A DNA stretch of 64,000 bases, from the NCBI GenBank assembly GCA_035772405.1, contig JAYKKM010000375.1, positions 3,244,001-3,308,000 of the forward strand. The letters are read 5' to 3'. Source of the stretch: Chrysogorgia sp. JL179-B06. Its lineage: Eukaryota > Cnidaria > Anthozoa > Scleralcyonacea > Chrysogorgiidae. Made by a program: the position numbers and the translations under genes. Positions 45,801 to 48,803 of the stretch are shown here, piece after piece (position 1 is the stretch's first letter; the number at the start of each line of letters is the position of its first letter). Under the pieces are notes generated by a model. That model saw only the letters and a program-made list of their open reading frames with translations. It did not search any database and had not been told where the DNA came from.

Positions 45801-46296
45801 AATATATTCTTTTAAAGTTAAATGATCTATTTACAACATACATACAGTTTATCCGGGTAGCTAACTTAGTTCTCTTTGAAAGCGGATAATTTGGAGGCTG
45901 CTACGAGGGCAATGTATTTGCTCGTCAGGGCAACGTATTTGCTCTTTCCAGTCCCGTCCGATATCACCTTATATGGAATACGTACTATAAGTCCATATGA
46001 AAAAAACGGACGGACCTAACCTCAAGTGCTTGTATAAAACCCTGGCCAGCACTCTGATTGACCTTGAGACAGTGACTGTCGTATATTAAAAATACCTTTA
46101 TATTTTCCACCAGGCGAGCGCATTTGGTTCGAAGGAAGGGATCCTGACTGAAACCATGATGGAAGAGAGATTACAAGAAGCTATCGCGCAACATGGTCAA
46201 AAGGTGGACTGGCAAAAGGGTGACGTCATATCTCCTAACACACTCATGATAAAAGGAGCCACACGGACGTCTTCTGGAGAGACTGGTACTGCATAG
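6706..46296 (+). CDS. ATAD3: ATAD3-type mitochondrial AAA+ ATPase (14 exons, 5' incomplete)
   Basis: Fourteen exons with consensus GT..AG borders and matching phases join to 487 codons plus stop. The product is the ATAD3 family protein: an inner-mitochondrial-membrane AAA+ ATPase linked in other animals to nucleoid organisation, cholesterol handling and inner-membrane architecture. In order: a charged coiled coil (exons 1-5), a hydrophobic membrane segment (exons 6-7), Walker A GPPGTGKT (exon 9), Walker [10 protein letters not shown] (exon 10), a sensor-1-like ASNQ and the WAINDR arginine finger (exon 12), and the sensor-2 region [10 protein letters not shown] (exon 13). The first visible exon starts in the coiled coil, so the N-terminal exon(s) are missing from the view. 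The family normally has about 20 residues between HPIR (end of exon 8) and PSLE (start of exon 9). I could not find that exon, although the phases (0/0) would tolerate its absence. Introns range from about 90 bp to 8.4 kb and are full of transposons and arrays. The identity is very secure; exon completeness is not. Confidence 0.96.
7362..8530. mobile_element. Inverted-repeat DNA element (non-autonomous)
   Basis: The segment CAAGTGTTGCTCAAATGAAAG near 7370 recurs inverted near 8500. The arms continue inward with GTTCTTT..GTCGCCTTA, CATGATAATGGGTATTAG and an ATTGAAGG..GCCATTTTTG stretch on both sides. The right arm is uninterrupted while the left arm is split by a second element at 7411-7795. 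Between the arms are short TTAGGG-like and GGGTACAATG repeats. No coding capacity is seen. Confidence 0.6.
7411..7795. mobile_element. Nested short inverted-repeat element
   Basis: Starts TACACACGTAAAAA and ends with the inverse TTTTTACGTGTGTA. It interrupts the left arm of the surrounding element between GTCGCCTTA and CATGATAATG, which are contiguous in the right arm. A TA target duplication is plausible. The interior is rich in TTGAACA/TGTTCAA words. A similar terminal motif (CGCGTAAAAACGCACAAC) recurs near 10725. Confidence 0.55.
8531..10595. other. Intron sequence with short foldbacks, no gene
   Basis: Near 9190 a segment reading CAATCGAGATATGGTCTGGAA recurs inverted near 9430. Around 9120 and 10130 there are related ATCCAAATACGGAA / TTTGGATCACAG words, suggesting one degraded inverted-repeat element. 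A SINE-like fragment is near 10240-10320. Nothing else is supported. Confidence 0.4.
10240..10320 (-). repeat. SINE family D fragment
   Basis: The words TTGTTTGCTACTCAAGC, AACTCAG and TTCTGAGC are shared with 47870-47930, where they lead into a tRNA-like head. Here the head is truncated after a short palindrome (TCTGATCTCCAGAAGATCAGA). Confidence 0.45.
10596..10655 (+). CDS. ATAD3: ATAD3 visible exon 2 (coiled coil)
   Basis: Twenty codons between CGTGTAG and GTACAA, encoding [20 protein letters not shown]. The RYEDQL block is a signature of ATAD3 proteins. Phase 0 at both ends. Confidence 0.95.
11311..11480 (+). repeat. tRNA-derived SINE, family A
   Basis: The head contains TGGTCTAGTGGTTACC (A-box like) and CCCGGGTTCAAC (B-box like). 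The body has AGGAGAAAGTGCTGCC and CCAGCAAATGGTAAGACTTTC. The same head and body occur on the other strand at 22437-22625. The A and B boxes act as an internal Pol III promoter in such elements. It lies in the intron between visible ATAD3 exons 2 and 3. Confidence 0.75.
11844..11913 (+). CDS. ATAD3: ATAD3 visible exon 3 (coiled coil)
   Basis: Lies between TTGTAG and GTAAGT and encodes [20 protein letters not shown]. It ends with one extra base (phase 1), completed by exon 4. Confidence 0.94.
12148..12220 (+). CDS. ATAD3: ATAD3 visible exon 4 (coiled coil)
   Basis: Begins after TATTTAG with the two bases that complete the exon 3 codon, and encodes [20 protein letters not shown]. Donor GTACGT. 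It ends with two bases of the next codon. Confidence 0.93.
12312..12404 (+). CDS. ATAD3: ATAD3 visible exon 5 (coiled coil)
   Basis: Between TTCTAG and GTAAGT. Encodes [20 protein letters not shown] followed by QTVLESI, a strongly conserved ATAD3 block just before the membrane segment. The intron before it is only 91 bp; the one after it is 8.4 kb. Confidence 0.95.
12765..12969. repeat. 28-bp minisatellite, left part
   Basis: About seven copies of a 28-bp unit built on CACTCCCTTACTCGGAGTCC plus CCACGCTC or CCACCCTC. The array is interrupted at 12970 by the BEL/Pao element; its last five bases CCCTC are duplicated at 17299-17303. Confidence 0.95.
12970..13288 (+). repeat. 5' LTR of BEL/Pao copy 2
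   Basis: 319 bp, begins TGTGTAATAAAGCC and ends CCGCAACA. It matches 16980-17298 with a constant offset of 4010 and no difference that I could see. Confidence 0.94.
13291..13308 (+). other. Primer binding site of BEL/Pao copy 2
   Basis: Two bases after the LTR, TGGTCCTTCGACCGCGG begins with TGG and has the length and position of a tRNA-complementary primer site. It differs from that of copy 1, so the two elements use different tRNAs or belong to different lineages. Confidence 0.75.
13357..16986 (+). CDS. BEL/Pao Gag-Pol fusion with two in-frame internal deletions
   Basis: An uninterrupted 1209-codon frame; the stop falls inside the 3' LTR. Residues about 1-110 form a charged coiled coil, followed by a Thr/Ser/Pro-rich linker. 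The Gag motif [20 protein letters not shown] starts near residue 213. Zinc knuckles [14 protein letters not shown] and [13 protein letters not shown] follow, then protease [11 protein letters not shown] and RT with VVYDASC and FYVDDLVTG. After [10 protein letters not shown] the protein jumps near 16520 straight into the integrase core ([18 protein letters not shown]), skipping RNase H and the integrase zinc finger. Near 16705 it jumps again to the C-terminal [16 protein letters not shown] tail, losing the catalytic Glu region. Both joins keep the frame. RT might fold, but the integrase cannot be active. Confidence 0.94.
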   Translation: MTDVLKKKKKSRGGHKSYIKKRLSDARHCLEEYDEQKRLQAAQLKTTLEEELHILKKLDDEIIDMLTDNDDIDEEAINNEIEEAGCLRAEIQTAIMSLEEQLKPKNTIPVVNVQVAQPKESAKTTTPEDDFEGASTSYLYIPVTENADETATPQVTNSTPSPVENAETEKGTSTSSATESAKTATPESPSTSFASGNKGENTTSIRERVIRAKLPKLEIKRYNGRPNEWQEFWDGFESSIHSNSSLSNVDKFSYLRGLIQGPAHAAIAGFALTTANYEAAIALLKRRFGKRTTIQRSHINEMLKVEPVVDDKDTRGLRKLHDAIEAHHRGLQAIGVESSAYDAIVVPAIVEKMPEAVRLTVTRGKDHAEWSMDEMLSELLAELELREEYSFGSRELKKTPRDDGRKRGYETPSTGSALHAGAEMEQSCAYCREHHNHKDCSKVKSVSDRKQLLRKYGRCFICIKKGHIARNCNCKVICSNCKGRHHLSICDATNYVKDEITSSNNNKDNARYIKPTFHVGSVVGVALQTAQAIVNGKKRLKVRVLFDTGSHRSFITSRAVRLSGVEKSRKEWIEISTFGQQGKVGGLKDVHKLELLPVGGGDAVEIEVYEVPNISQIRNEHVELCKTEYAHLHGLWFSDVCKGEEVLEVDVLIGADYLWCFQGGRTIRGESDEPVAVETCLGWVLSGPMKGRSVSKETNVNFVSHEMSSEGSIEMSIQKLWDYETLGIREELGVHEALKDSIAFNGTRYKVCLPWKEGNKPLPSNYGCSAKRLKGQLERLRKDPIVLHEYDSIIKEQGDLGIIEKVAELESSDKVHYLPHHAVVRKDAKTTKVRVVYDASCKDSKKGVSLNDCLHVGPALSPLLFDILVRFREKRVAVIGDIEKAFLNIEVAEKDRDCLRFLWVDDVNKEQINPVAYRFCRVVFGVNCSPFLLNATLRFHLDSFNDIDPEFVRVMKDSFYVDDLVTGKETVGQAHELFMKASNRLAEGGFKLRKWLTNSTELRDIINKNGSTKVSEISDDETYAKVTLGGNETAEEKVLGLSWNCDTDMFHFGFTGFVEKAYILCCLRRFVARRGMPTLVVSDNAKTFKATQRALVKLYDHPGVKAHLDGNRIEWKIGKVEEKIMGKDGIVRGARVKVITKGKPVYLNRPVQKLYPLEIRTASKEKDEKKVEIVEPIQTRRTNRRAAAIDACWKTKAMLDQQGQEGEDV
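16966..16979 (+). other. Polypurine tract of BEL/Pao copy 2
   Basis: AAGAGGGGGAGGA directly precedes the 3' LTR start TGTGTAATAA, the expected place of the plus-strand primer. It is still inside the open frame. Confidence 0.8.
16980..17298 (+). repeat. 3' LTR of BEL/Pao copy 2
   Basis: 319 bp matching 12970-13288. It contains the stop codon of the polyprotein at 16984-16986. An AATAAA hexamer is present close to the LTR start (about 16984) and another, GAATAAAG, close to its end (about 17281). Confidence 0.94.
17299..20265. repeat. 28-bp minisatellite, main array
   Basis: Roughly 105 copies of a 28-bp unit (CACTCCCTTACTCGGAGTCC plus CCACGCTC or CCACCCTC). Variants include CGGAAT, shortened CGGAGTATC units and CTTAGTCGG units. 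Because 28 is not a multiple of 3 and the unit lacks stops, the array is open in several frames and yields long Ser/Pro/Leu/His-rich pseudo-ORFs with a 28-residue period. I treat these as artefacts. The section 17600-17900 is the most degraded. The section 19200-19880 shows higher-order periodicity. Confidence 0.96.
20323..20798. other. Unremarkable intron sequence
   Basis: No gene, repeat family or array recognised between the minisatellite-bearing element and ATAD3 exon 6, apart from short inverted words (GGTGGCC / GGTCGC). Confidence 0.4.
20799..20868 (+). CDS. ATAD3: ATAD3 visible exon 6 (pre-membrane)
   Basis: Between ATTTAG and GTAAGT. Encodes [20 protein letters not shown], matching the family's TAG..G..F..DWDKV segment that leads into the transmembrane helix. 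Confidence 0.94.
20961..22405. repeat. TTTAG pentamer array with TTTCTG interruptions
   Basis: About 1.4 kb of tandem GTTTA/TTTAG pentamers regularly interrupted by TTTCTG, sometimes by TTTATTTTAG or GTTAAG. Interruptions recur in blocks such as (TTTAG)2TTTCTG, indicating higher-order duplication. It begins about 90 bp after the donor of ATAD3 exon 6. The strands are strongly asymmetric (almost no C on the plus strand). Confidence 0.95.
22437..22625 (-). repeat. tRNA-derived SINE, family A
   Basis: On the minus strand this reads TGTGGTCTAGTGGTTACCAC, then AGGAGAAAGTGCTGCC and CCAGCAAATGGTAAGACTTTC, the same head and body as 11311-11480. It adds a 3' part ending CTTCTGAACTGTTGGGGG. Confidence 0.75.
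22663..23315. mobile_element. TTAA-flanked MITE, family 1
   Basis: Flanked by TTAA at 22659-22662 and 23316-23319. The ends are GGTAGCAAGATCCC and its inverse. The terminal inverted repeats are about 171 bp each (22663-22833 and 23145-23315) and include GGCCGCCGATTGGTCAAAA. No coding capacity. TTAA duplication points to piggyBac-, Kolobok- or related mobilisation. Confidence 0.85.
23316..24957. other. Intron sequence with SINE and G-runs, no gene
   Basis: Apart from the SINE at 23805-23935, this holds poly-G runs near 24013 and 24194 within inverted copies of a short GGGGG..CCTCC repeat (GGAGGCGTTAATGGG and CGGCCTCCCCGG). No coding region is supported. Confidence 0.4.
23805..23935 (-). repeat. 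tRNA-derived SINE, family C
   Basis: On the minus strand the head reads CTGTAGCTCAGTTGGTTAGA (A-box like) and AAGGTTCAATTTCC (B-box like). The body is GCAACTGGTCCCGGTTGGGT. The body recurs at 38115-38240 with a different tRNA-like head, so the family may have exchanged heads. Confidence 0.7.
24958..25025 (+). CDS. ATAD3: ATAD3 visible exon 7 (membrane segment)
   Basis: Between TTTTTAG and GTAAAG. Encodes the hydrophobic [20 protein letters not shown], the membrane helix of ATAD3. It ends with two bases of an Arg codon that exon 8 completes. Confidence 0.93.
25100..25930. repeat. Degraded inverted-repeat element
   Basis: ACTACTGGGGCA near 25190 and TGCCCCAGTAGT near 25890 face each other, next to GCATTTTTTAACG and CCTTAAAAAATGC. 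The stretch between carries no recognisable coding sequence. Confidence 0.4.
26310..26760 (-). pseudogene. LINE 3' fragment (reverse transcriptase C-terminus)
   Basis: The minus-strand reading contains [17 protein letters not shown] and [13 protein letters not shown], typical of the tail after the reverse transcriptase domain of non-LTR elements. It is followed by a stop and then an A/T-rich 3' region ending in a TAA trinucleotide run at about 26316-26340, which looks like the microsatellite tail used by some LINE clades. Truncated at the 5' end. Confidence 0.65.
27009..27096 (+). CDS. ATAD3: ATAD3 visible exon 8
   Basis: Between TTTAAG and GTAATA. Encodes [18 protein letters not shown] and then [12 protein letters not shown], closely matching the family. 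It ends in phase 0. A piggyBac-like TTAA element starts only about 35 bp downstream. Confidence 0.95.
27133..27838. mobile_element. TTAA-flanked MITE, family 2
   Basis: TTAA lies at 27129-27132 and 27839-27842. The ends are TGTGGCAAATACGTGAAAA and the inverse with one terminal mismatch. The long arms (more than 250 bp) contain GGTACCTGATCATATG and CTACAGAACACAGATC words. The left end lies about 35 bp from the donor of ATAD3 exon 8. Non-coding. Confidence 0.8.
27880..28110 (+). pseudogene. LINE fragment (reverse transcriptase C-terminus)
   Basis: The plus-strand reading gives [19 protein letters not shown] and then [10 protein letters not shown], a typical non-LTR retrotransposon tail (TR..NL..PR..T.YG...W..IP). 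Followed by A/T-rich sequence. Short and truncated. Confidence 0.6.
28111..29270. other. Intron sequence, nothing recognised
   Basis: I looked here for the ATAD3 linker exon expected between HPIR and PSLE and did not find it. An open stretch at 28805-28953 ends at a GAAGGTAAGT that resembles a donor, but its translation matches neither ATAD3 nor anything I know. Confidence 0.35.
29275..29400 (-). repeat. tRNA-derived SINE, family B
   Basis: Contains GACGATCGTCAAG, a B-box-like GGAATAGAACTTGTAAC (minus strand) and TGAGACGCTCTGACCATTGAGC (A-box region). Shares these with 30295-30490 and 60838-60973. Confidence 0.65.
29440..30252 (-). pseudogene. 5'-truncated LINE (reverse transcriptase C-terminal half)
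   Basis: A 212-codon open frame (30252-29614) contains [40 protein letters not shown], and the tail [19 protein letters not shown] and IWNQLPLSA. This is the thumb and C-terminus of a CR1/L2-like non-LTR reverse transcriptase. The 3' region ends at about 29450 in AGAATAGAATAG repeats, a microsatellite tail. The frame is intact, which suggests modest age. Confidence 0.85.
30295..30490 (-). repeat. tRNA-derived SINE, family B
   Basis: The minus strand shows GGTGGCTCAATGGTTAGAGC (A box), CAGGTTCAATTCCTGTCC (B box), then GGACTCAGAATAATTTTTCT and ATACGAGCTTGACGATCG. It abuts the LINE at 30252. Confidence 0.75.
30530..31560 (+). pseudogene. LINE 3' part, split by a MITE
   Basis: Two segments of one CR1-like reverse transcriptase. 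The first (30530-30747) has [19 protein letters not shown] and, after frame changes, [12 protein letters not shown] and VQRRASRLI. The second (31248-31515) has [20 protein letters not shown] and [24 protein letters not shown] element at 30750-31243 sits exactly between them. The 3' end has a TTTTTTG-rich tail near 31550-31590. Several frameshifts show it is dead. Confidence 0.8.
30750..31243. mobile_element. TTAA-flanked MITE, family 3
   Basis: TTAA at 30746-30749 and 31244-31247. Ends AGGGATATGGTAATATAAAT and inverse. Long arms contain AACTTTGTCTC and GAAAGAACTCGT. It is inserted in a LINE reading frame, which proves the borders. Similar words (GAGTTCTTTCAAA) occur near 33537. Confidence 0.88.
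32119..32676. mobile_element. Inverted-repeat element with TATA duplication
   Basis: Ends CAGCTAAATCAATCAAGGTT and the inverse CCTTAATTGAATTAGCTG. The arms go on with GTCCTCCGACAAAGCTAAAAGG / CCTTTTAGCTTTGTCAGAGG and CAAGCGCGAAAAG. Flanked by TATA on both sides (32115-32118 and 32677-32680). Non-coding. Confidence 0.7.
32682..32728. repeat. SINE family B tail fragment beside ATAD3 exon 9
   Basis: The words TGTAGTGAATGTGGGAG and GGAGTAGAC also occur at 60828-60855 next to a SINE B. The fragment ends about 25 bp before the acceptor of ATAD3 exon 9. Confidence 0.45.
32754..32879 (+). CDS. ATAD3: ATAD3 visible exon 9 (Walker A)
   Basis: Between TTGCAG and GTAAAA, 42 codons. Contains [20 protein letters not shown] and then [19 protein letters not shown] with the Walker A lysine intact. 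A SINE-like fragment lies just upstream of its acceptor. Confidence 0.97.
32985..33255. repeat. 18-bp minisatellite
   Basis: About 15 copies of a unit reading CCGAAAGTAACCGCCCAT, with CCC/CAT and AGCC/AACC variants. Since 18 is a multiple of 3, both strands show short periodic ORFs (Ser-Asn-Arg-Pro on plus, Gly-Gly-Tyr-Phe-Arg on minus). No start context or conservation supports a gene. Confidence 0.93.
33600..33870. repeat. Dispersed repeat, related to 41030-41345 (inverted)
   Basis: Segments such as AAACTGAACAATTTTTCATT, CATGTTTGGGCTAGATTTCAG and AGACAACG..GAGTTGACTATCTGCTCAT match 41030-41500 on the opposite strand. Probably the arm of a large inverted-repeat element whose other parts lie at 41 kb, or a second copy. 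Confidence 0.55.
34212..34657. mobile_element. TTAA-flanked MITE, family 4 (copy a)
   Basis: 446 bp, the same length as 53166-53611 and nearly identical in the interior (CGTCAATCGAAAAACACGGC, GGTGGCATTTTGAG, AAAAGCCGGTTTATTGGGCT). Ends CTCTTTCC and GGAAAGAG. The right flank is TTAA (34658-34661); the left flank reads TTAT, one base off. It sits in the LINE frame between VKKCI and KGHCPQFF. Confidence 0.88.
35585..35812 (+). pseudogene. Integrase-core-like transposase fragment
   Basis: Encodes [20 protein letters not shown], then [20 protein letters not shown] and [20 protein letters not shown] up to LWYSF. NQRIE..WW..LR is the block around the last catalytic Glu in an integrase-like family I know from cnidarian and fish genomes. 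The two upstream Asp blocks are missing, so this is a C-terminal remnant. After LWYSF the frame runs antisense into the zinc-ribbon ORF, so the real coding part probably stops near 35812. Confidence 0.65.
35806..36020 (-). pseudogene. Zinc-ribbon ORF inside the same transposon (partial)
   Basis: Begins [19 protein letters not shown] and continues with [16 protein letters not shown], a CxCG..CPxCG zinc ribbon at the N-terminus. A Ser/Thr/Gly-rich, low-complexity stretch follows, then a stop. It faces the integrase fragment and meets it tail to tail, which suggests an internal deletion fused two oppositely oriented genes. It could be the first exon of the element's second gene. Function unknown. 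Confidence 0.5.
37069..37606. mobile_element. TTAA-flanked MITE, family 5 (copy a)
   Basis: 538 bp between TTAA at 37065-37068 and 37607-37610. Ends AGTGCCACTACGAT and inverse. A second copy lies inverted at 42239-42812, sharing GGCAAGTATTATTTTTCTTA and CTGGAGTTGTTATGTCCGCC. It separates the LINE at 33880-37064 from sequence upstream of it. Confidence 0.87.
37862..38038 (+). CDS. ATAD3: ATAD3 visible exon 10 (Walker B)
   Basis: Between TTGTAG and GTAAGT, 59 codons. Contains [20 protein letters not shown] and the Walker B segment [16 protein letters not shown] with both acidic residues. Confidence 0.97.
38115..38240 (+). repeat. tRNA-derived SINE, family C
   Basis: The head has CCGTAGGTCAGTGGGCAGAGC (A box) and GTCGCCGGTTCAATT (B box). 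The body has CGCAACTGGTCCCGGTTTGG, the same as 23805-23935 on the other strand. A short TTGATGTTGCA repeat sits between head and body. Confidence 0.72.
38528..39107. repeat. ACTCT pentamer array
   Basis: About 580 bp of TCTAC/ACTCT pentamers with interior blocks of period 7 (TATACTC, TCTACTC). The plus strand is almost free of G. The array is open in all three plus frames, giving Ser-Thr-Leu-Tyr repeats that are not genes. It lies in the intron between ATAD3 exons 10 and 11. Confidence 0.95.
39418..39488 (+). CDS. ATAD3: ATAD3 visible exon 11
   Basis: Between GTTGTAG and GTATGT. Encodes [20 protein letters not shown], a conserved block after Walker B. It ends with two bases of an Arg codon. 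Confidence 0.96.
40255..40556. repeat. Double foldback
   Basis: Two hairpins side by side. In the first, GATCAATTATTTGCC near 40313 pairs with GGCAAATAATTGATC near 40338, and GATTTGTCA with TGACAAATC. In the second, CTAAAGAACACGGTTCAAGTTATG near 40425 pairs with its inverse near 40490; arms are about 70 bp. No coding sequence. Confidence 0.7.
40860..41760. repeat. Palindrome-rich repeat region
   Basis: Multiple alternating copies of AATTAGACAACGAG, GAGTTGTCTATGAGCGAATA and GTCAACGAAGGCGAAGCC in both orientations make nested palindromes around 41345-41500 and again at 41690-41765. A GATAGACGGTGAGTAGC palindrome is near 40920. The section 41030-41345 is an inverted relative of 33600-33870. Looks like tandem or nested copies of one inverted-repeat element. 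Confidence 0.65.
42239..42812. mobile_element. TTAA-flanked MITE, family 5 (copy b)
   Basis: 574 bp between TTAA at 42235-42238 and 42813-42816. Ends AGTGGCACTACGATG and inverse. The interior matches copy a at 37069-37606 on the opposite strand. Non-coding. Confidence 0.88.
42956..43129 (+). CDS. ATAD3: ATAD3 visible exon 12 (sensor 1, Arg finger)
   Basis: Between TCAAG and GTATGG. Encodes [20 protein letters not shown] followed by [10 protein letters not shown] and the [10 protein letters not shown] helix. The Asn of ASNQ and the Arg of NDR are present. A TTAA element ends about 140 bp upstream. Confidence 0.97.
43485..43593 (+). CDS. ATAD3: ATAD3 visible exon 13 (sensor 2)
   Basis: Between CTTTTAG and GTGAGT. 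Encodes the [19 protein letters not shown] block and [15 protein letters not shown], the sensor-2 region. The reading frame (ORF coordinates) fixed the start base. Phase 1 at entry, 0 at exit. Confidence 0.95.
44166..44725. mobile_element. Foldback MITE, family 6 (near-intact copy)
   Basis: The arms start AGCTCGATCCAGTCTT and contain GCCGGAAGTAGCTCGTGG, GGCCATCTTGTTGG and CAAACTACGGCTCCATAA, repeated inverted on the right to TGCTCGATCCAGTCTTTATT. Related arms occur at 57469-59815, a fragment at 48950 and inverted words at 43960-44160. No coding capacity. Confidence 0.72.
45171..45184. repeat. Poly-C run
   Basis: An uninterrupted run of about 14 C flanked by CCCTCC. Length may be unstable or an assembly approximation. 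Confidence 0.6.
45432..45690 (-). pseudogene. hAT transposase C-terminal fragment
   Basis: The minus strand encodes [20 protein letters not shown], a run ending in LAVLAINN, and then [11 protein letters not shown]. This is the hAT dimerisation domain (VSSA.CERSFS.LK). Only the last part of the protein remains; upstream coding sequence is cut off near 45690, where an inverted-repeat element begins. Confidence 0.85.
45690..45945. mobile_element. Inverted-repeat element, same family as 12.6/20.3 kb
   Basis: The arms ACGTTGCCCTGACGAGCAAA and TACATTGCCCTCGTACCAGC are repeated inverted near 45895-45945. The interior has GGATTGTAACCGACCCC and CAAAACAACAAAGG..CCTAACCCT, also found at 12680-12710. 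This short copy shows what the 12609-20322 element looked like before its interior expanded. Confidence 0.7.
46114..46296 (+). CDS. ATAD3: ATAD3 terminal exon
   Basis: Starts after CCACCAG with [20 protein letters not shown] and ends at a TAG (46294-46296) after about 60 codons. The C-terminal tail is rich in Ser/Thr/Gly, as in other ATAD3 proteins. I did not identify a convincing polyadenylation signal downstream. Confidence 0.95.
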   Translation, partial: ASAFGSKEGILTETMMEERLQEAIAQHGQKVDWQKGDVISPNTLMIKGATRTSSGETGTA

Positions 46297-46370
46297 TAAG
46301 ATGGGAGAATTTTATAGATAGCATATATATATATATATGAGATTGAATATTGTTTCATCGTGTGTGTATA

Positions 46371-46556
46371 TAGATTTCTCTCTTTCTTTCTTTCTCCCTT
46401 TTTATTTCAATTTTCTTTCGTTTTCTTTTCTGTTCTTTTGCATTCTTTGTTTCTTATTTTCTTTTTTCGATTATTCATTTTTTTTCTTTTTTCACTTTTT
46501 TTCTTTTTTCACTTTTTTCACTTTTTATTTTTTCACTTTTCTTTCTTTTTCTTTTT
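46371..46556. repeat. Polypyrimidine tract
   Basis: About 185 bp of T and C with rare A or G, in TTTCTTTTT and CACTTTTTTC blocks. Phe-rich ORFs here are compositional. It follows the ATAD3 stop codon by about 75 bp and may lie in or just past its 3' UTR. Confidence 0.8.
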
Positions 46557-46690
46557 GCCCCCGCAGGGTTTGACCCCAGATGGTCAAAACTCGAGGAGGC
46601 ATATCTAGTAGCCCCCGCACGTAATATGATATAAGTATATTTATTATATGGCTGAGAAAGATGGCGCACGCTGATTGGTTCGTGAGAGGT

Positions 46691-46753
46691 CCGGAAAAAA
46701 GCGTATTGCCCTCCCGGCGCTGTGAGAGGGCAATACGCCTTTTTCCGGACCGC
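46691..46753. repeat. Strong hairpin
   Basis: GGTCCGGAAAAAAGCGTATT and GCCCTC face AATACGCCTTTTTCCGGACC with a loop of about 12 bp. Probably the core of a small foldback element. Confidence 0.75.
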
Positions 46754-47049
46754 TAAGTTTTGGCGGGAAAATTTCTGAGTTGATTTAGATGAAGATAAAA
46801 GAGGATTTGAGTGTATGTTCGTTGAAAAAGTTCGAACAATAACACGTCCTGGAACATTAGTGCTGCTTTTCTTGAAAGTTGTTTATCTATAAGTGAAGAA
46901 AATAAATGCCTAACGACCAGTAACGCGTGTAAACATGAAGCGAAATTAACAAGCTCAGAGGTAAGGTAAACGGCAACATCTGAAGACAAACACAACGTTA
47001 AAAACAGAACAAAACGAACCAAAAACCATATAATAAATGTCTTACTAAC

Positions 47050-47170
47050 CTAGTTTGATTGGTCTGTACGGTAAAGTATTTGCCTTCGGTTTTTTCGTAC
47101 AGACCTCGCGCCTTCGTCGCTCGGTCTATACGAAAACCCTGCAGGCAAATACTTTACCGTACAGACCTCG
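47050..47170. repeat. Hairpin with TTCGTACAGACC core
   Basis: GGTCTGTACGGTAAAGTATT near 47061 pairs with AATACTTTACCGTACAGACC near 47146, and inner words (TTTCGTACAGACC, GGTCTATACGAAA) pair as well. Non-coding. Confidence 0.7.
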
Positions 47171-47869
47171 CACTCGGTTAATAAGTCTTTAATATGAGTT
47201 ATACCCCAGCCAAAATCTCGATTTGTTCAGTTTAAGCCCTCAAAGTGTTTTCGGGTAATAGCCGCAATTGGTATCGGGAATGGTTTAAGGTTTCGGTTTA
47301 AGGTTTCAATGGAATTGTGGGATGCCTACGAATTTCAATCTCTTGGCACAGAACAACACCATTCTTCAGCAAGCAAATCAAGAAGTCAATTGGTTGGTAT
47401 TCAGCAAACCAAGTGTGTTTTTTCAAGTGTCTTTTTCGGTTCCGCCTCATCAAAAAGTTCAAACTCGGGTGTCATGAACGTGTGATCTTCGCGCAGTAGG
47501 TTTTCTTCGGCGAATTTCAAGAGAGGCCGTCAAGGAGACGTCGCATCATTCCATTGTTCGACTTGTTCGACTTGTATGGCACGACTATATTAAATTATTG
47601 TGTAAATAACTTTACATTTATGACTACGAAGGTTGACAATTGGCAAAGAAGTTGCTCTTTACACGGAATTAGCGTCTTGTCATATGAAGTGTGAAACCAA
47701 CATCACCGGTAGAAAAATACACCGGTAAATTTTGGCTTGCCGCAAGTCCTTTCTACAGCAGAATTCGGTCGCGAAATTAGGGGGCTAAAGTCTAATTTGT
47801 AAAGTCTAATGATACCCGTGAAACCCAAACGAGATAGAAATCAAATAACTTTACAAAACGTATAGTAAA
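47171..47869. other. Intergenic sequence, nothing recognised
   Basis: Lies between ATAD3 and the receptor-like gene. No coding, RNA or repeat family is supported apart from a tandem GGTTTAAGGTTTCGG word near 47284. Confidence 0.35.
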
Positions 47870-48009
47870 TTGTTTACTACTCAAGCTTTAACACAATCTC
47901 AAAAAATGTTTCTGAGCCCAAGACGGGAATCGAACCCAAGACGGGAATCGAACCCGCAACCTTCATGATCTCCAGTTAGGACGCTCTAACAATTGAGCTA
48001 CCAGAACTC
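47870..48009 (-). repeat. tRNA-derived SINE, family D
   Basis: The minus strand has GTAGCTCAATTGTTAGAGC (A box), GCGGGTTCGATTCCCGTC (B box, partly duplicated) and CTCAGAAACATTTTTTGAG. It is interrupted at 48010 by a transposon; the sequence ACCAGAACTC reappears at 48805. Confidence 0.7.
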
Positions 48010-48803
48010 AACCTCGTCCCCAGGGCATTTTGCCTCCACGGTGGAAGGTCGGCGAAAATGGCCCTGGGATCGGCTGGTCGATTCCATAAACTTATTGGCC
48101 AGTTCTAAAACTCGATTAATTCAGCTAGAGTATAATTTATTCATCTAAATCCAAATGTTAAGAAATTTCCTCGCCTATCAATTTTACCACAAATAAGAAA
48201 TATAAGGGCTTTGTTTAATTGTCAAGAACTGCATTCGATATATATTTGTTCCTCCATGATATTTATACGAGATGATCATGGTGTATTACGAATTAGTTGC
48301 TTTTAGGATGAATGCTTTACGTGAACAAGTCTGCTTAGTGTGACATCCACTCTTATTAACGTGACTATCGGTACTCCCGTCTTTATTAACGTCTACGCTT
48401 TTATATATACGTTCTAATTACCAATGTATATAATTAATGAATACTACATCTCTCCCTTCTTTAAAATAAAAGTTAATACAGAGCAAACGACTAAATAAAT
48501 TATAACAAAATAATATTGTTCAAAGTGAATCTAAATGTCAAAATAGTTATCCTAATTTTCTTTTTTTTTGTCATTTCTTCGAGTTAAATTGTCATGAACT
48601 ATAAATTGCTATATAAAGTATTATATTTATAACATAAAGTTTAGTACATAATTAATGAATACTACACTTAGCGTTGCATATTTCTCATTCATTATCACAT
48701 CAACCGAGTAAACAAAGACAAATGACCTTAATTATCATAAATTATCGTATCAAAACACCCAGATATTCTGGGTGTCATGTGACCATGCCCTGGGTACGAG
48801 GTT
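48010..48803. mobile_element. Inverted-repeat element with 9-10 bp duplication
   Basis: Ends AACCTCGTCCCCAGGG and CCCTGGGTACGAGGTT. The flanks ACCAGAACTC (48000-48009) and ACCAGAACTC (48805-48814) match, giving a 9-10 bp duplication as in Mutator-like elements. The interior is A/T-rich and non-coding. Single ends of the same type (CCCTGGGTACGAGGTTG) occur at 39150 (inverted) and 60741. Confidence 0.6.

Noticed and set aside
46337..46608. Phe-rich hydrophobic ORFs resembling membrane helices
   Set aside because: Product of a polypyrimidine tract; no conserved pattern.
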